Made by a program: the position numbers and the translations under genes. From NCBI GenBank assembly GCA_022559845.1, contig CM040127.1, positions 30,404,708 to 30,468,707 of the forward strand: a stretch of DNA of 64,000 nt, read 5' to 3'. Positions 1 to 10,510 of this stretch are shown here, in pieces (within the stretch, counting starts at the first letter, position 1; each line of letters begins with the position of its first letter). A model generated the notes under the pieces. The model had not been told where the DNA came from, did not search any database, and was given only the letters and a program-made list of their open reading frames with translations. Source of the DNA: Amorphophallus konjac. Lineage: Eukaryota; Streptophyta; Magnoliopsida; Alismatales; Araceae.

Positions 1-1363
1 ACGAGGGGGAGGGCAGTTATAATGAGACGATGCGGGCAGTGTGGATAAATGAAGGGTATGTAATGCATTATTTTTGTTATCTATTCGTCGTTGTGGTATT
101 AATATTTTCAATTTCAGGAATAAAATAGAGCCAGCCCAAGCATCACAATTTATTACAAAGTCAATTGAAGCACATTTTCCAGGCCCCATCCGTCGCTTTT
201 CTGATTTTCCGATGGATGTTCGGGATTTATTGTTCACTATGTTCTTGGTATTTATCTTATTTTATCATATTAAGTCATTTTCCTGCTATATTTTAACACA
301 CTTATTGTTATGTAACATATAATTTATTTTTTGTTAATATGTAGAGGAATCATCGATTCACAGAGCATTCAGATGAGTTACGTGCTAGATCTGCATGGAC
401 AACTACTGCAAGAGCAAACTTCAAACATCTTATGCACAATATCCGAAAAAATGCAGAAAGAGCATGTACAAGTACAAATAAGAACCAATGGAAGGAGCAT
501 GGGCCTGTGTGGATGAGAAAGGAGTATTGGACGGAGCTGTGCAACATTTGGGGAACGGAGAAATGGAATGCCAATTCAAACAAAGCAAAGCAAAACAGAG
601 CAGCGCATCCTGAAGCTAATGTACACACGGGTGGCTCTGTCTCCTTTGCAACGCATAAAGCGAGATTGGTAAGTACACTTCCAAATTTTGCAAATGCTTA
701 TAATCTAATAATAAACTGTGATTTATTTGAATAACAGGAAGTACAGTTAAAGCGGCCACCTCAATTTCAAGAACTTTTTGATCAAACTCATAAGAAGAAA
801 GGGACAAATGCTTACATTAGTGAGAAAGCTCGGGAGGTAGCGGTAAGTGTATACATTAATAGTTTTCATTTAAGATTAAACTGTAGAATAATTTTGTTTT
901 GATTTTTTGTTTTTTGCAGGACTCATATAGTAGACGAATGGATGAGAGGTACGGGGATGACAGTCAGCGTCCAGAGTTGGATCCTGACATTTGGGTTGTA
1001 GCATCTGGGGCACCCAAGAAAGACCATGTTTATGGTTTTGGACATAGCTTGGGCACGACTAGGGTGTTATCAGCATGCTCGAGTTCGGTCTCACATGCGA
1101 CCTCTCCATTTACCACACCAGCAGCCCCAGATACCACACCAGCAGCCCCAGATGGTTCTTCCAGTGCCGCCCCGACCATGACTCCAGATATGTTTAGGGC
1201 GATCGTCAACAAGACCGTCTCTCAGAATATCTCAACCATCGTCTCTCAGACCGTCTCTCAGAATATCTCAACCATCGTCTCTCAGACCGTCTCCCAGATG
1301 CTCACAGAATTGGGACTTGCTACTAATAGAGCACCTCCTGCACCTCCTGCACAGCAGCCTCCG
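1..1363 (+). CDS. Transposase_24-type En/Spm (TnpA-like) protein, 5' exons (partial)
   Basis: Five exons are supported by GT-AG borders and a continuous frame: <1-55, 118-247, 345-668, 738-842 and 920-1363. The deduced protein matches the plant En/Spm Transposase_24 family. It has an N-terminal stretch rich in W/R/F, the block WTELCNIWGTEKW, a Lys/Asn-rich segment, the HTGGSVSF motif, then the ELFDQTHKKKG and VADSYSRRMDERYG blocks. The C-terminal part is Ser/Pro/Thr-rich with the repeat TVSQNISTIVSQ, possibly a short coiled coil. In En/Spm elements such proteins bind subterminal motifs; that role is inferred here. Exons 345-668, 738-842 and 920-1363 are all phase 0, and the last exon at 34525 joins in phase 0. 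An alternative short ending may exist near 1466, where an acceptor-like CACAG is followed by an open frame ending in TGA at about 1507. Confidence 0.85.
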
Positions 1364-1545
1364 GTAAGTATTTTATTTGATTGATTTTCTATTTGTTAAC
1401 TCTAAATATCAGCTTACAATATATTTGTGATCCTTTGTTAACTCCAAATATCACCTCGTGCACAGCTTCAGCAACCATACTATAGCATGGGCCATAGAAA
1501 TGACTGAAAGCTAGAAGGAGTGATCCTTTGTGATCCCTGAAATGA
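1364..1545. other. Start of the large CACTA intron
   Basis: The sequence is AT-rich intron after a strong GTAAGT donor at 1364. It holds a possible small exon (about 1466-1507) and no other recognisable feature before the 179-bp repeats begin. Confidence 0.6.
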
Positions 1546-3112
1546 CGACCTGGGAGGTAGACGTGACTTGTCAGAGCTGACGGATTCTAAATCGGACATC
1601 CGGTTTGAGCCCGACGCTCAAAAGTGTAATTTGCAAATTCACTTGGTTTATAATCAAAGCATTCGGGGTCCGGGGGTCCATAATGTGAAATACTGATTCG
1701 ATGGGCGTTCCGATCATTCCAACACGACCTGGGAGGTAGACGTGACTTGTCAGAGCTGACGGATTCTAAATTGGACATCCGGTTTGAGCCCGACGCTCAA
1801 AAGTGCAATTTGCAAATGCACTTGGTTTATAATCAAAGCATTCGGGGTCCGAGGGTCCATAATGTGAAATACTGATCCGATGGGCGTTCCGATCATTCCA
1901 ACACGACCTGGGAGGTAGACGTGACTTGTCAGAGCTGACGGATTCTAAATCGGACATCCGGTTTGAGCCCGACGCTCAAAAGTGCAATTTGCAAATTCAC
2001 TTGGTTTATAATCAAAGCATTCGGGGTCCGGGGGTCCATAATGTGAAATACTGATCCGATGGGCGTTCCGATCATTCCAACACGACCTGGGAGGTAGACG
2101 TGATTTGTCAGAGCTGACGGATTCTAAATCGGACATCCGGTTTGAGCCCGACGCTCAAAAGTGCAATTTGCAAATTCACTTGGTTTATAATCAAAGCATT
2201 CGGGGTCCGGGGGTCCATAATGTGAAATACTGATTCGATGGGCGTTCCGATCATTCCAACACGACCTGGGAGGTAGACGTGACTTGTCAGAGCTGACGGA
2301 TTCTAAATCGGACATCCGGTTTGAGCCCGACGCTCAAAAGTGCAATTTGCAAATTCACTTGGTTTATAATCAAAGCATTCGGGGTCCGGGGGTCCATAAT
2401 GTGAAATACTGATCCGATGGGCGTTCCGATCATTCCAACACTACTCGGGAGGTAGACGTGACTTGTCAGAGCTGACGGATTCTAAATCGGACATCCGATT
2501 TGAGCCCGACGCTCAAAAGTACAATTTGCAAATGCACTTGGTTTATAATCAAAGCATTCGGGGTCCGGGGGTCCATAATGTGAAATACTGATCCGATGGG
2601 CGTCCCGATCATTTCAACACGACCTGGGAGGTAGACGTGACTTGTCAGAGCTGACGGATTCTAAATCGGACATCCGGTTTGAGCCCGACGCTCAAAAGTG
2701 CATTTTGCAAATGCACTTGGTTTATAATCAAAGTAGTCGGGGTCCGGGGGTCCATAATGTGAAATACTGATCCGATGGGCGTTCCGATCATTCCAACACG
2801 ACCTGAGAGGTAGACGTGACTTGTCAGAGCTGACGGATTCTAAATCGGACATCCGGTTTGAGCCCGACGCTCAAAAGTGCAATTTGCAAATTCACTTGGT
2901 TTATAATCAAAGCATTCGGGGTCCGGGGGTCCATAATGTGAAATACTGATTCGATGGGCGTTCCGATCATTCCAACACGACCTGGGAGGTAGACGTGACT
3001 TGTCAGAGCTGACGAATTCTAAATCGGACATCCGGTTTGAGCCCGACGCTCAAAAGTGCATTTTGCAAATGCACTTGGTTTATAATCAAAGCAGTCGGGG
3101 TCCGGGGGTCCA
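1546..3112. repeat. 179-bp tandem repeat array, left part (about 8.75 units)
   Basis: Units starting with CGACCTGGGAGGTAGACGTG recur at an exact 179-bp period and are nearly identical. Each unit contains three adjacent hairpin-forming stretches: GTCAG-AG-CTGAC, TTTGAGC-CCGAC-GCTCAAA, and AAGTGCATTT-TGC-AAATGCACTT (the last imperfect in many units). The array is cut at 3112/3113 by the LTR retrotransposon and resumes at 30366. It lies inside the CACTA gene intron, so it is an element-borne satellite and not a free pericentromeric array. Confidence 0.95.
3108..3112. repeat. Target-site duplication, left copy (GTCCA)
   Basis: GTCCA precedes the 5' LTR and is repeated at 30366-30370 directly after the 3' LTR. 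The repeat-unit sequence continues in register (GGGGGTCCA | TAATGTGAAA), so the insertion point within one 179-bp unit can be reconstructed exactly. Confidence 0.95.
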
Positions 3113-6100
3113 TGTGGACACCAAAAATTGTACACTCGGACATCCGACTCGGCCTCGCATCGGCAGCGGTGCCGAGTGAAGAGACCCCGGAGACGCTGAT
3201 TATTCAGGCTCCCCGACTGGGCACGCTACCCTGAAGCCATCACAAAGTCCCACGACATTCGGGCCTCGAAGGGAGCCAAAGAGTAGGCCCCGACTCATGT
3301 CCGGAACGGCCCCCCAAGAGCATGGCCAGAGGGCCTTCAGCGGCACACACCCCCCTAGGGGGGTCCTTCAGCGGCACGCCCCCTGGGGAGGTCTTCAGCG
3401 GCACGCCCCCTGGGGGGCCTCAGCGATACCCCTTTGGGCCCTTCAGCGGCACCCCCCCTGGGGAGGCCCTCAGCGGCACGCCCCCTGGGGGGGTCTTCAG
3501 CGATACCCCCTTGGGGGGTTCAGCGGTACCCCCTGGGGGGCCTTCAGCGGCACGCCCCAAGGGGGGGTCCTTCAGCGGCACGCCCCAAGGGGGGTCTTCA
3601 GCGGCACGAGCCCTTCAGCGATACCCCTCGCAGCTCTTCAACGGCACCTTGTTTTGGCCCGTTAGCGGCACGACGTCACAGCCTTTTCGACGGCGGGGCG
3701 ACGTGCAGCCCATGCCCTACACGCGGCGGGTCTGTCCGAGGTGGCAGCCGATCGAGGGGCCACGCAAGCTACGCCTGATAACCCGGAACACGGCAAGTCG
3801 AAAGCCATCATCACGCCGTTTCCCGCCTTCGAGCCCCGAGCTAGAAGACGTTGCAGAGGCGGGGCATATAAGAAGGCCCCTGGCTTCGACGAGAAAGAGG
3901 GGACACGGAGGACATACGGAAGAGACAGACGAGAGGAGAGGAGAGACAAAAAAAGACCAGAGAAGAAAAGAGAGAAGAAGAAGAGGGAAGAGAAGTGGAA
4001 GCCCTCCCGGCGACGGCATCCCTCCGGCGACCACCACTTCGAAGCACCGAGAGTAAGGGAGAGAGAGTTCAATGTAGTGGGGGAGGGGGTCACGGGCTCT
4101 TCCCCTGCACCCGACTCCCCCCTGGGTTTTCCTTCCCGTCCGTTTTCTCTTCTTTTGGTTTTGCCTGGACCTGTGACCTTTTGGCACAGGCACTTCCCCC
4201 CTTGTAAACGCATGTATAGGGCCTCGGCCCCTTCTGTTCCTGATAAATGAAAACCCCTTTCATGGGGACAGTTCTTGGCGTGATTCCAGTTTCATCCTCC
4301 GGTTCCTCTCGATTCCGTTGTATGCATGTCAGCATGATCCTTCCTCTGTTTGCTCTGGTTCTCATGGGCTTTCCCTCCGTCATGGCCACCTGCCACACCC
4401 TGGCCTTCCCTCGGAATGCCCAACCACCAGTGACCTCTCCCTAGTCCTAAGACCCCTCTTCTCTCCTCGAGCAGCCTGCAAGTCTCCCAGTTCATGAACT
4501 CAACAGCTCCCAATCCTCCAGCCTGCACCCTCGCCACCTTTCACCGTCACTAGGCCACCCTCTGCCAGGCCCTCAGCGACACCCCTAAATCGGCTCTTAG
4601 CGGTACGCCCTTCGATCAGGCCCTCAGCGGCACCCCCAGAACAGCCCTCAGCGGCACCCCCGGAGCAGCCTTCAGCGGCACCCCCTTTGGTCAAGCCTTT
4701 AGCGACACCCCTTTGGCCAAGCCCTCAGCGGCACCCTCCCTCCATGGCCCTCAGCGGCACCATCCCAAAACCAGTCCTCAGCGGCACGTCATACTAGCCT
4801 TTAGCGGCACCATCCATTGGCCAGGCTTTAGCGGCACACCCCCAAGCTGGCCTTGGCCGGCATGCCCTCCATCCCTTTGCCGGCACGCCCCCTTTGGCCC
4901 TTGACCGGTATACCTTGGCCAGACCCAGTTCACCTCGTCAGCCACAGAGGTTTTTCCGCTTCCCCCCCCCCCCCCCCCCCCCCGTTTTCCGAGGTTTCAA
5001 AGGTGTTACTCCCTTCGGGGGGCTCACCTCCATTTGTCGGGTTCTGCCACTCCATGTGGGCGCGTTCCCTTTATCTCCCTTACGCCCCGGGTCAAGGGGA
5101 GATGTTGTCGAAATTTTAATAAATGACACGAACTTATTGGATAAGACAAAAGGAATCAACAAATGGACAAGGCACTTAATAATAAACTCGTCAGCTAACC
5201 AGGTCACTGCCAAGGCCACGACAAGGACAGGGCAACGAGGAGAGCCCACACCCGGGGACTGAACAAACAAAGAGAACGAAAACGTGTGAAGGTTAGAACA
5301 AGAAGAAAAGAAAAGCCTTAAGAGGTACGATTAAGAAGTTGATTCGACCCTGATCACGCTCTCCCCCCACCTCCTGCACTCAGGCGGGCCTTCAGCGGCA
5401 CGCCCTCAGTCCACTTGGCCTTCGACGGCACGCCCTCAGCCCCCTTGCCTTAGCGGCATGGCCCTAGCCTCCTTCAGCGGTATGGGCATTCTTGGCCTTA
5501 GCGGCACGCCCCAGTCCCTTTAGCGGTATGCCCCCTTTTTCTTTGACCTTTAGCGGTATACCCCCCTTCTTGGGCTTTCAGCGATACGCTTCCAGCCCCT
5601 TTGACGGCACACTATATATACACTATATACACACATATACGTGAAGAGCATGTTAAGGGCATTAACAGTGGCAAATAAACTAATGAAAATTGTGTTAATT
5701 AGAAAACTCCGAGAGCATAATGATGATGATAAAAGAAGGGGAAGGACAATGAAGAATAGTAAATAAATCAGTAATAATCATGACCATAGTGGTGAATAAA
5801 AGAAGAGGAATCACCCGGGACAAACGCTCGAAGAAATAATAAACGGTAAAAGAGACAAAAGAGTATACAATCAAGAAAATCTCGACTAAAACACGCTAGG
5901 ATTCACATTGCAGCCCCATCTCTCCCCGGGACCCGGGGTGAAAGGAACAATAATGTCGCCCTTCCTGGTCGGACCCTAATCTCGGGATCACCCCGACATG
6001 GTCAGGCCCCGACTTAGTCCCGGGCCGACATCCCGATCGAACCGGCTTCGGTTTCCCGTTCCGGCTATCTTCCGAATCGTCATTAAAATTGCCGCGCGCC

Positions 6101-6533
6101 CGGCAGACATTCAAACGGATTCGTCCGGTTTTCCCGTCGTATTTCCGTGCGGATCCGTGTTCAAACGTGAAAGGGCTCATGTGTAGTCAACATGACTGAC
6201 GATTTGCCACCTAAAATATAACCCTATGTGGGATCCACCCCTTTCCTCTATTACGCAGTTAGTATTATTCCTTTCGGCCGCAGGGCCCCTAATTTCGGCA
6301 ATTAATCAAGGGTATTCCCCCCTTATGGGGGATGTAAATGACGTCGTGGCCTTTGCGGCACGACGGGATTCGGTCCCGACACGAACTACACAATCGCCTG
6401 ACGAAGTCAACTCGAGCGCACCATGGGCTCTTCGGACCCCGAATAAATCGTCACCTCGGTGACTGGCACGCCCACGCACTTAATAGACAAATAAACGAAC
6501 CGAAGAAACAAATCGACGGAAAGTGCGTCCACA
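3113..6533 (+). repeat. 5' LTR of the Tat/Ogre-like element (3421 bp)
   Basis: Starts TGTGGACACC and ends GTGCGTCCACA. It contains three blocks of a degenerate minisatellite based on TTCAGCGGCACGCCC (about 3320-3660, 4560-4920 and 5385-5620), which create long but meaningless Gly/Pro-rich frames. It also has a C20-scale homopolymer near 4964, a TATA box at 3865-3872 and a conserved 3' third. The 3' copy is 26958-30365. Confidence 0.96.
3865..3872 (+). promoter_or_regulatory. Likely LTR TATA box
   Basis: CATATAAG followed by AGGCCCC lies in the middle of the LTR and is conserved in the 3' LTR (27719-27726). A purine-rich leader and then a C/T-rich region follow. AATAAA-like ATAAATGAAA at about 4243 is a candidate for the 3' end of R. 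Confidence 0.6.
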
Positions 6534-6537
6534 ACTC

Positions 6538-6555
6538 TGGCACGCCCGGTGGGAC
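6538..6555 (+). other. Primer binding site (PBS)
   Basis: TGGCACGCCCGGTGGGAC starts 4 nt after the 5' LTR. Its reverse complement ends in GCCA, as the 3' end of a tRNA must. The tRNA isoacceptor is not decided here; Ogre elements are known to use tRNA-Arg. Confidence 0.8.
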
Positions 6556-6660
6556 CTGATCCACCCTTCATCTCCTTGCCGAAATTAGGGGCCCCGCGGC
6601 CCCCTTCTTGTGATACTAACTGCGTTACCCTTTTGAAATACAGGAAGTACAACCAAAAAC

Positions 6661-7899
6661 ATGGCGCACATGACGGCCGTCACCTGCGGCCCCCAGCCCG
6701 TCGAGATGCACGTCCGGACCGGTTACCTGGCGGTCCCACTCACTTTCGGGCGTTTTCCTCCCACCGTGGGTTTCCCCAACTTCTTGGGGGTGGCCTTCGT
6801 CGACATCCTCGACGTGGAAACACCCGAGGACGCCCGGATCAACGCCCCCCTTCCGGGGGCCACTGCAACTACTGCCGACCAAGCGGCAACCGGAGATGAC
6901 AACGGCGTCCGCCCAACGACGCTCACCTGCAATGTGCACCAGGTGCACCACACCGTTGGCCCATCTCACCAAGGGTCGGCATCCCACCGGAGGAGGCTCC
7001 GAAGAAACAACGCCAACACCGGTTTGGGGCGCCGCTCCTCCAACTCCGGCAAGTCAATGACTGTCGGGGCCCTCCGAGTCCGCTTGGACGGGAAGAGGTC
7101 CCAGACGACACCCGACCGCACCATCCCAGCCATCCCGGTCCGCAACTCCTTCCATAGGCTGGAGAAGCTGGGAGAAAGGGGAGAGCCCGCAGCCTCGACT
7201 GCGGCACCAAAGAGGTCACCGGCCCACAGGCCGGCCAAACTGAAGCAGATCTGGGTGCCTAAGGAGGCCCGGCCCGCTGCACCCGCGCAGGCGGGGCCCA
7301 TCACCTTGCACTCCAGGAGCGCCCGACGTGCCGACAAGGTCCAGGCGGCACCTCCAACACCCCCGCCGGCACCCATCAGCACGGGGCCGCCCGGCGAGGT
7401 CCATCGGCGTCGCCGGGGGCGCCGTCACAACATCGCCCGCCCGATTCCCAGGGCTTACTCCCCAGTTCCCGCCGCCCCTGGCGAGCTGTCACCACAACCC
7501 GCTCTCCCCGACCAGGAATGGGAAGGGATTGAGCAGGCTATGAAGAATTACCTCCGGGGCCCAGGCAGCACTCCCGCCGGCCGTCAGAGGTTATTGGGGG
7601 CAATGGCCTCTGCCTTCCGGGAAGAAGAAGCCCAGCCTACACCCAGTGCGGAGCCGGAGAACCGTTCAGAGGAGCCGCGCCAGTCCCCTGCACGGGAGGA
7701 AGCGCCGCCTCGACGATCGGTCTTCGACCGGCTCGTGTTCCCCGGGAGATCATCTGGGAAGGCAACGAGAAAGGAGTCAACACAAGAAATGGCAAACCTT
7801 CACCTGCAACATGGCGGGAGTCTATGGTCGGTACGGGGCCCTACCCACCGACCCCGGAGAAGTGGCCAGAATCGCCGCCAGGCCGGGACCCCTCACTAG
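6661..7899 (+). CDS. ORF1 upstream of gag, unknown function
   Basis: An open frame of 412 codons begins at an ATG 106 nt after the PBS and lies in a different frame from gag, overlapping its start. The protein is basic and rich in Pro, Ala and Arg (RRRRGRRH near residue 260). It has a more ordered N-terminal part (about 1-60, FGRFPPTVGFPNFLGVAFVD). No catalytic motif or known domain is recognised. Ogre/Tat elements characteristically carry an extra ORF of unknown role in this position, so this is probably its counterpart. The last 30 or so codons overlap gag and may be only a shadow of it. Confidence 0.65.
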   Translation: MAHMTAVTCGPQPVEMHVRTGYLAVPLTFGRFPPTVGFPNFLGVAFVDILDVETPEDARINAPLPGATATTADQAATGDDNGVRPTTLTCNVHQVHHTVGPSHQGSASHRRRLRRNNANTGLGRRSSNSGKSMTVGALRVRLDGKRSQTTPDRTIPAIPVRNSFHRLEKLGERGEPAASTAAPKRSPAHRPAKLKQIWVPKEARPAAPAQAGPITLHSRSARRADKVQAAPPTPPPAPISTGPPGEVHRRRRGRRHNIARPIPRAYSPVPAAPGELSPQPALPDQEWEGIEQAMKNYLRGPGSTPAGRQRLLGAMASAFREEEAQPTPSAEPENRSEEPRQSPAREEAPPRRSVFDRLVFPGRSSGKATRKESTQEMANLHLQHGGSLWSVRGPTHRPRRSGQNRRQAGTPH

Positions 7900-9955
7900 A
7901 AGGGGGAGAGCGGCAGGCGGTACAACCCCTCCGGACATCGAAAGGACTTTACTAGAAGAACCCCTCTCGGCCCTCACGGCCAATGTGGTCACTGCTGGCG
8001 ACACGGGCGACGAACTCGCTACCTCATCCGAGGACGCCCCGGCCGAAGGGACAGAGGACCTGCCCCCTCCCCCCGCAGTCGATCTGGCAATGCTGCTCAT
8101 GATGCAACGGTTCCAACAGGAGATTGAGTCGCTTAAAAAGCAGCTCAATGAGCGGAACACGCCACCTCCAATGTCCGGGCAGACCGGAATTTTGCCCGAG
8201 ATATCCGCAGATCGGGGGCAGTCTTCAGAAGCAGCCCCTCCAGCAACTCCGGACCCCTTCGGAGGCGTGCTTCCGCAGCTAACACAGAATGCGGCCTTGG
8301 CTCCACCACAGGCACCGCCCTCGCAAGGGCCGCCCATGGCCCCCCGCGCCGCTGTAGTAATCACCCCAAGCGCACAGCCCGCGCACCTCTACTCAACTCC
8401 GGCCGACCCGGCGGCGGTTAGCCGATTGATGCTTGAGCAAATGATAGAAATGAAGCTCGCCGAGAGGGGCGACGGGGTTCAAACGTCGTTCGATGTTTAC
8501 CGGGTACCCTACCCAGCGCACTATGCTGCAAGGAAGCTGCCGGTTGGCGTCACCAAGCCGCCAAAATTTGAAAAGTTCAATGGGCAGGGGTCTCCCAGGG
8601 AGCACATTGCCTACTATGTTAATGTCATGGGCGACCTAGCTGCAGATGAAGCCTACCTGCTAAAATTCTTCTGCTCAACACTCACCGGGCTGGCCTTCGA
8701 ATGGTACTCCGGTCTGTTACCCGGGTCTGTGGCTGACTGGCCCGACATGCAGAAGAAATTTAAAGAAAGATTCTACGTCGCCGAAAGGGAAGTCACCATG
8801 TCTGAGCTCTACGCCACAAGACAAAGGACAGATGAGTCGGCCCTTGACTACATCAAAAGGTGGAGGAACCTCAGCATGAGGTGCAAACGCCCTCCGCACC
8901 AGGAGGATGCGGTGCAGATCTGTAAGCAAAACTTGAAAAAGGAGATCCTGGAAAGGATGATCGGCACGGACATCAAGACATTCGACCGCCTGAACAACGT
9001 GGTAGCAGAGATCGAGGCGTTCTTGGACCGATACTCCTCCACCCCAGCCACATTAGGCCCGAGAGCCAGACAAGCCGAGAAGAAACCGGCTCCCCCGGAA
9101 GTTCACACACTAGACTTCCAGGCCTTTGAAAGGCATAAAGAAAAGGCCAAGGGAGTCGTCGACTCTCCGCCGCCCAGAACTACAGAACGGCGGGAGGGCC
9201 CCTCTCTGAGGGAGAAGATGAAGAACAAGCTGTATTCCTTCTCCCGCGACAAATCCAAGCTCCTGTTCGAGTGGGCCACCAGCTACAACAAGATTACACT
9301 GCCGGAGCCAAAGAGACCCGGCGACCTAAAAAAGAAGGATGACCCGCGCTTCTGCACATACCATCGAGTGCTCGAGCATACCATTGAGGACTGTTACGTC
9401 TTCAAGGATGTCATCGAGTCCTTGATAAAGGACGGAGAGCTGGATATGGGAGAACACAAAGTAAATCCTCCGCAGCCCCACGAGCTGCCCAGCGCACCCT
9501 TCACCGTCAGCATGATCTCACTATACCAAGAGCTGCCTGAAGAATGGGCGGAGGCCTGCGCCCGCACCACCTATGAGACCTTTGTCTTGGCCCCAGCCCG
9601 AGATCAGGAGGGTTGGCAGACAGTGCCCGGGAAGAACAGAAAGGCGCGCGCGCCACGGCCCGCCCCGGAAGCGCATCAGAAGAGCATGGCGCCCTCGCCT
9701 ACATTACCCCCAGCAAGCCCGGCCCGCCATGACACGGCTCCCCGGCTAGTCATGAGGCGGCTCACTCATAACAAGAAAAGTGTTGTCCCGCTGCGGATGC
9801 GCCAGGAGGCCAGCCCGGCGGTTGAGAAGCTTCAGGCTGTCATTGATGGGCTTGATGAATATGAACAACCCCAGATCCGGCCAGTGGGAACTAAAAGACT
9901 ATGTCCCTTGGGAAGAGCTCGAGTCACTCGCGCTGGCCCCGGAAGCAGAAGCTGA
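7811..9955 (+). CDS. gag: Gag polyprotein (Tat/Ogre-like)
   Basis: I choose the ATG at 7811 (MAGVYGRYGALPTD) although the frame is open from 7646, because the extra N-terminal residues overlap ORF1 and look non-coding. The predicted length is 714 residues. A retrotrans_gag (capsid) domain occupies about residues 250-410: KFEKFNGQGSPREHI, FCSTLTGLAFEWYSGL, WPDMQKKFKERFY, RTDESALDYIKRWRNL. A zinc-finger-like motif C515-x2-H518-x4-H523-x4-C528 follows, the form seen in Tat elements in place of the CCHC knuckle. The frame closes at 9953-9955. The similar-quality coding stretch just downstream is in another frame (from about 9880), so gag and PR-pol are not continuous by simple reading. Confidence 0.88.
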   Translation: MAGVYGRYGALPTDPGEVARIAARPGPLTRRGRAAGGTTPPDIERTLLEEPLSALTANVVTAGDTGDELATSSEDAPAEGTEDLPPPPAVDLAMLLMMQRFQQEIESLKKQLNERNTPPPMSGQTGILPEISADRGQSSEAAPPATPDPFGGVLPQLTQNAALAPPQAPPSQGPPMAPRAAVVITPSAQPAHLYSTPADPAAVSRLMLEQMIEMKLAERGDGVQTSFDVYRVPYPAHYAARKLPVGVTKPPKFEKFNGQGSPREHIAYYVNVMGDLAADEAYLLKFFCSTLTGLAFEWYSGLLPGSVADWPDMQKKFKERFYVAEREVTMSELYATRQRTDESALDYIKRWRNLSMRCKRPPHQEDAVQICKQNLKKEILERMIGTDIKTFDRLNNVVAEIEAFLDRYSSTPATLGPRARQAEKKPAPPEVHTLDFQAFERHKEKAKGVVDSPPPRTTERREGPSLREKMKNKLYSFSRDKSKLLFEWATSYNKITLPEPKRPGDLKKKDDPRFCTYHRVLEHTIEDCYVFKDVIESLIKDGELDMGEHKVNPPQPHELPSAPFTVSMISLYQELPEEWAEACARTTYETFVLAPARDQEGWQTVPGKNRKARAPRPAPEAHQKSMAPSPTLPPASPARHDTAPRLVMRRLTHNKKSVVPLRMRQEASPAVEKLQAVIDGLDEYEQPQIRPVGTKRLCPLGRARVTRAGPGSRS

Positions 9956-10510
9956 AGCGAGAGAAGAAACTCCCCTATGGGGTGAGTTTCCTCAAGCACA
10001 GCCAGTGGCCATGCCAGAAAAGAAGAGAAGGAAGAGAAGACCCGGGGGCAGAAAGAGGGGAGCCGTCCTCACCTGCAACACCTTATCGTTGCTGTTCGAC
10101 ACTTCTCTCTCCCTGGAGGAAAAGGAAGAAGAAGACCCACCCCATGAACCGGTGGAGGTGAATCAAACTGAGGCATCCACCTCCCAGCACGTCACCAGGT
10201 CGGGGAAGAAGTGGGGGCATCCCCCACAAGACAACCTCAACATTATGCTCGGGGGGGAACAACCCTACCAGGTCCCCAGCCCCGAAGTCCGAGGCATCGA
10301 GGTCCCTCCTCCATCGGGCCTCTACCCCGGAACAGCCAAGAGCCAGGACACTCCCTCATTTGCCGAGTTCCTGTTAGCCCGAACGGGCAGGCCGGCACGG
10401 CCCCGAGGGTCCCCCTCGGCCGAAGTGCAAGCGTCCCCCAAGCTTCACCAGCGGCCGCCCCTGCTCGGTCGAAAGGAGAATCCGGCGACGTCCCAAACCT
10501 CGCTGAATTC
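9880..10510 (+). pseudogene. Gag-protease linker coding stretch in a different frame
   Basis: Between the end of gag and the protease, the plausible protein lies in the third frame: DYVPWEELESLAL, then a KKRRKRRPGGRKRG basic patch, VTRSGKKW (the TRSG motif typical before Tat proteases) and SFAEFLLAR. It closes at 10512-10514. The protease frame takes over near 10500 (NLAEFMKEKEK). Either two compensating frameshift mutations or a spliced intron joins these parts. A strong GTGAGT donor-like site at 9982-9987 is consistent with the intron known between gag-pro and RT regions in Ogre elements, but I could not identify a convincing acceptor. Confidence 0.5.

Noticed and set aside
3297..3665. Gly/Pro-rich proteins (FSGTPPGG repeats) in the LTRs
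   Set aside because: They are translations of the TTCAGCGGCACGCCC minisatellite, open in several frames at once.
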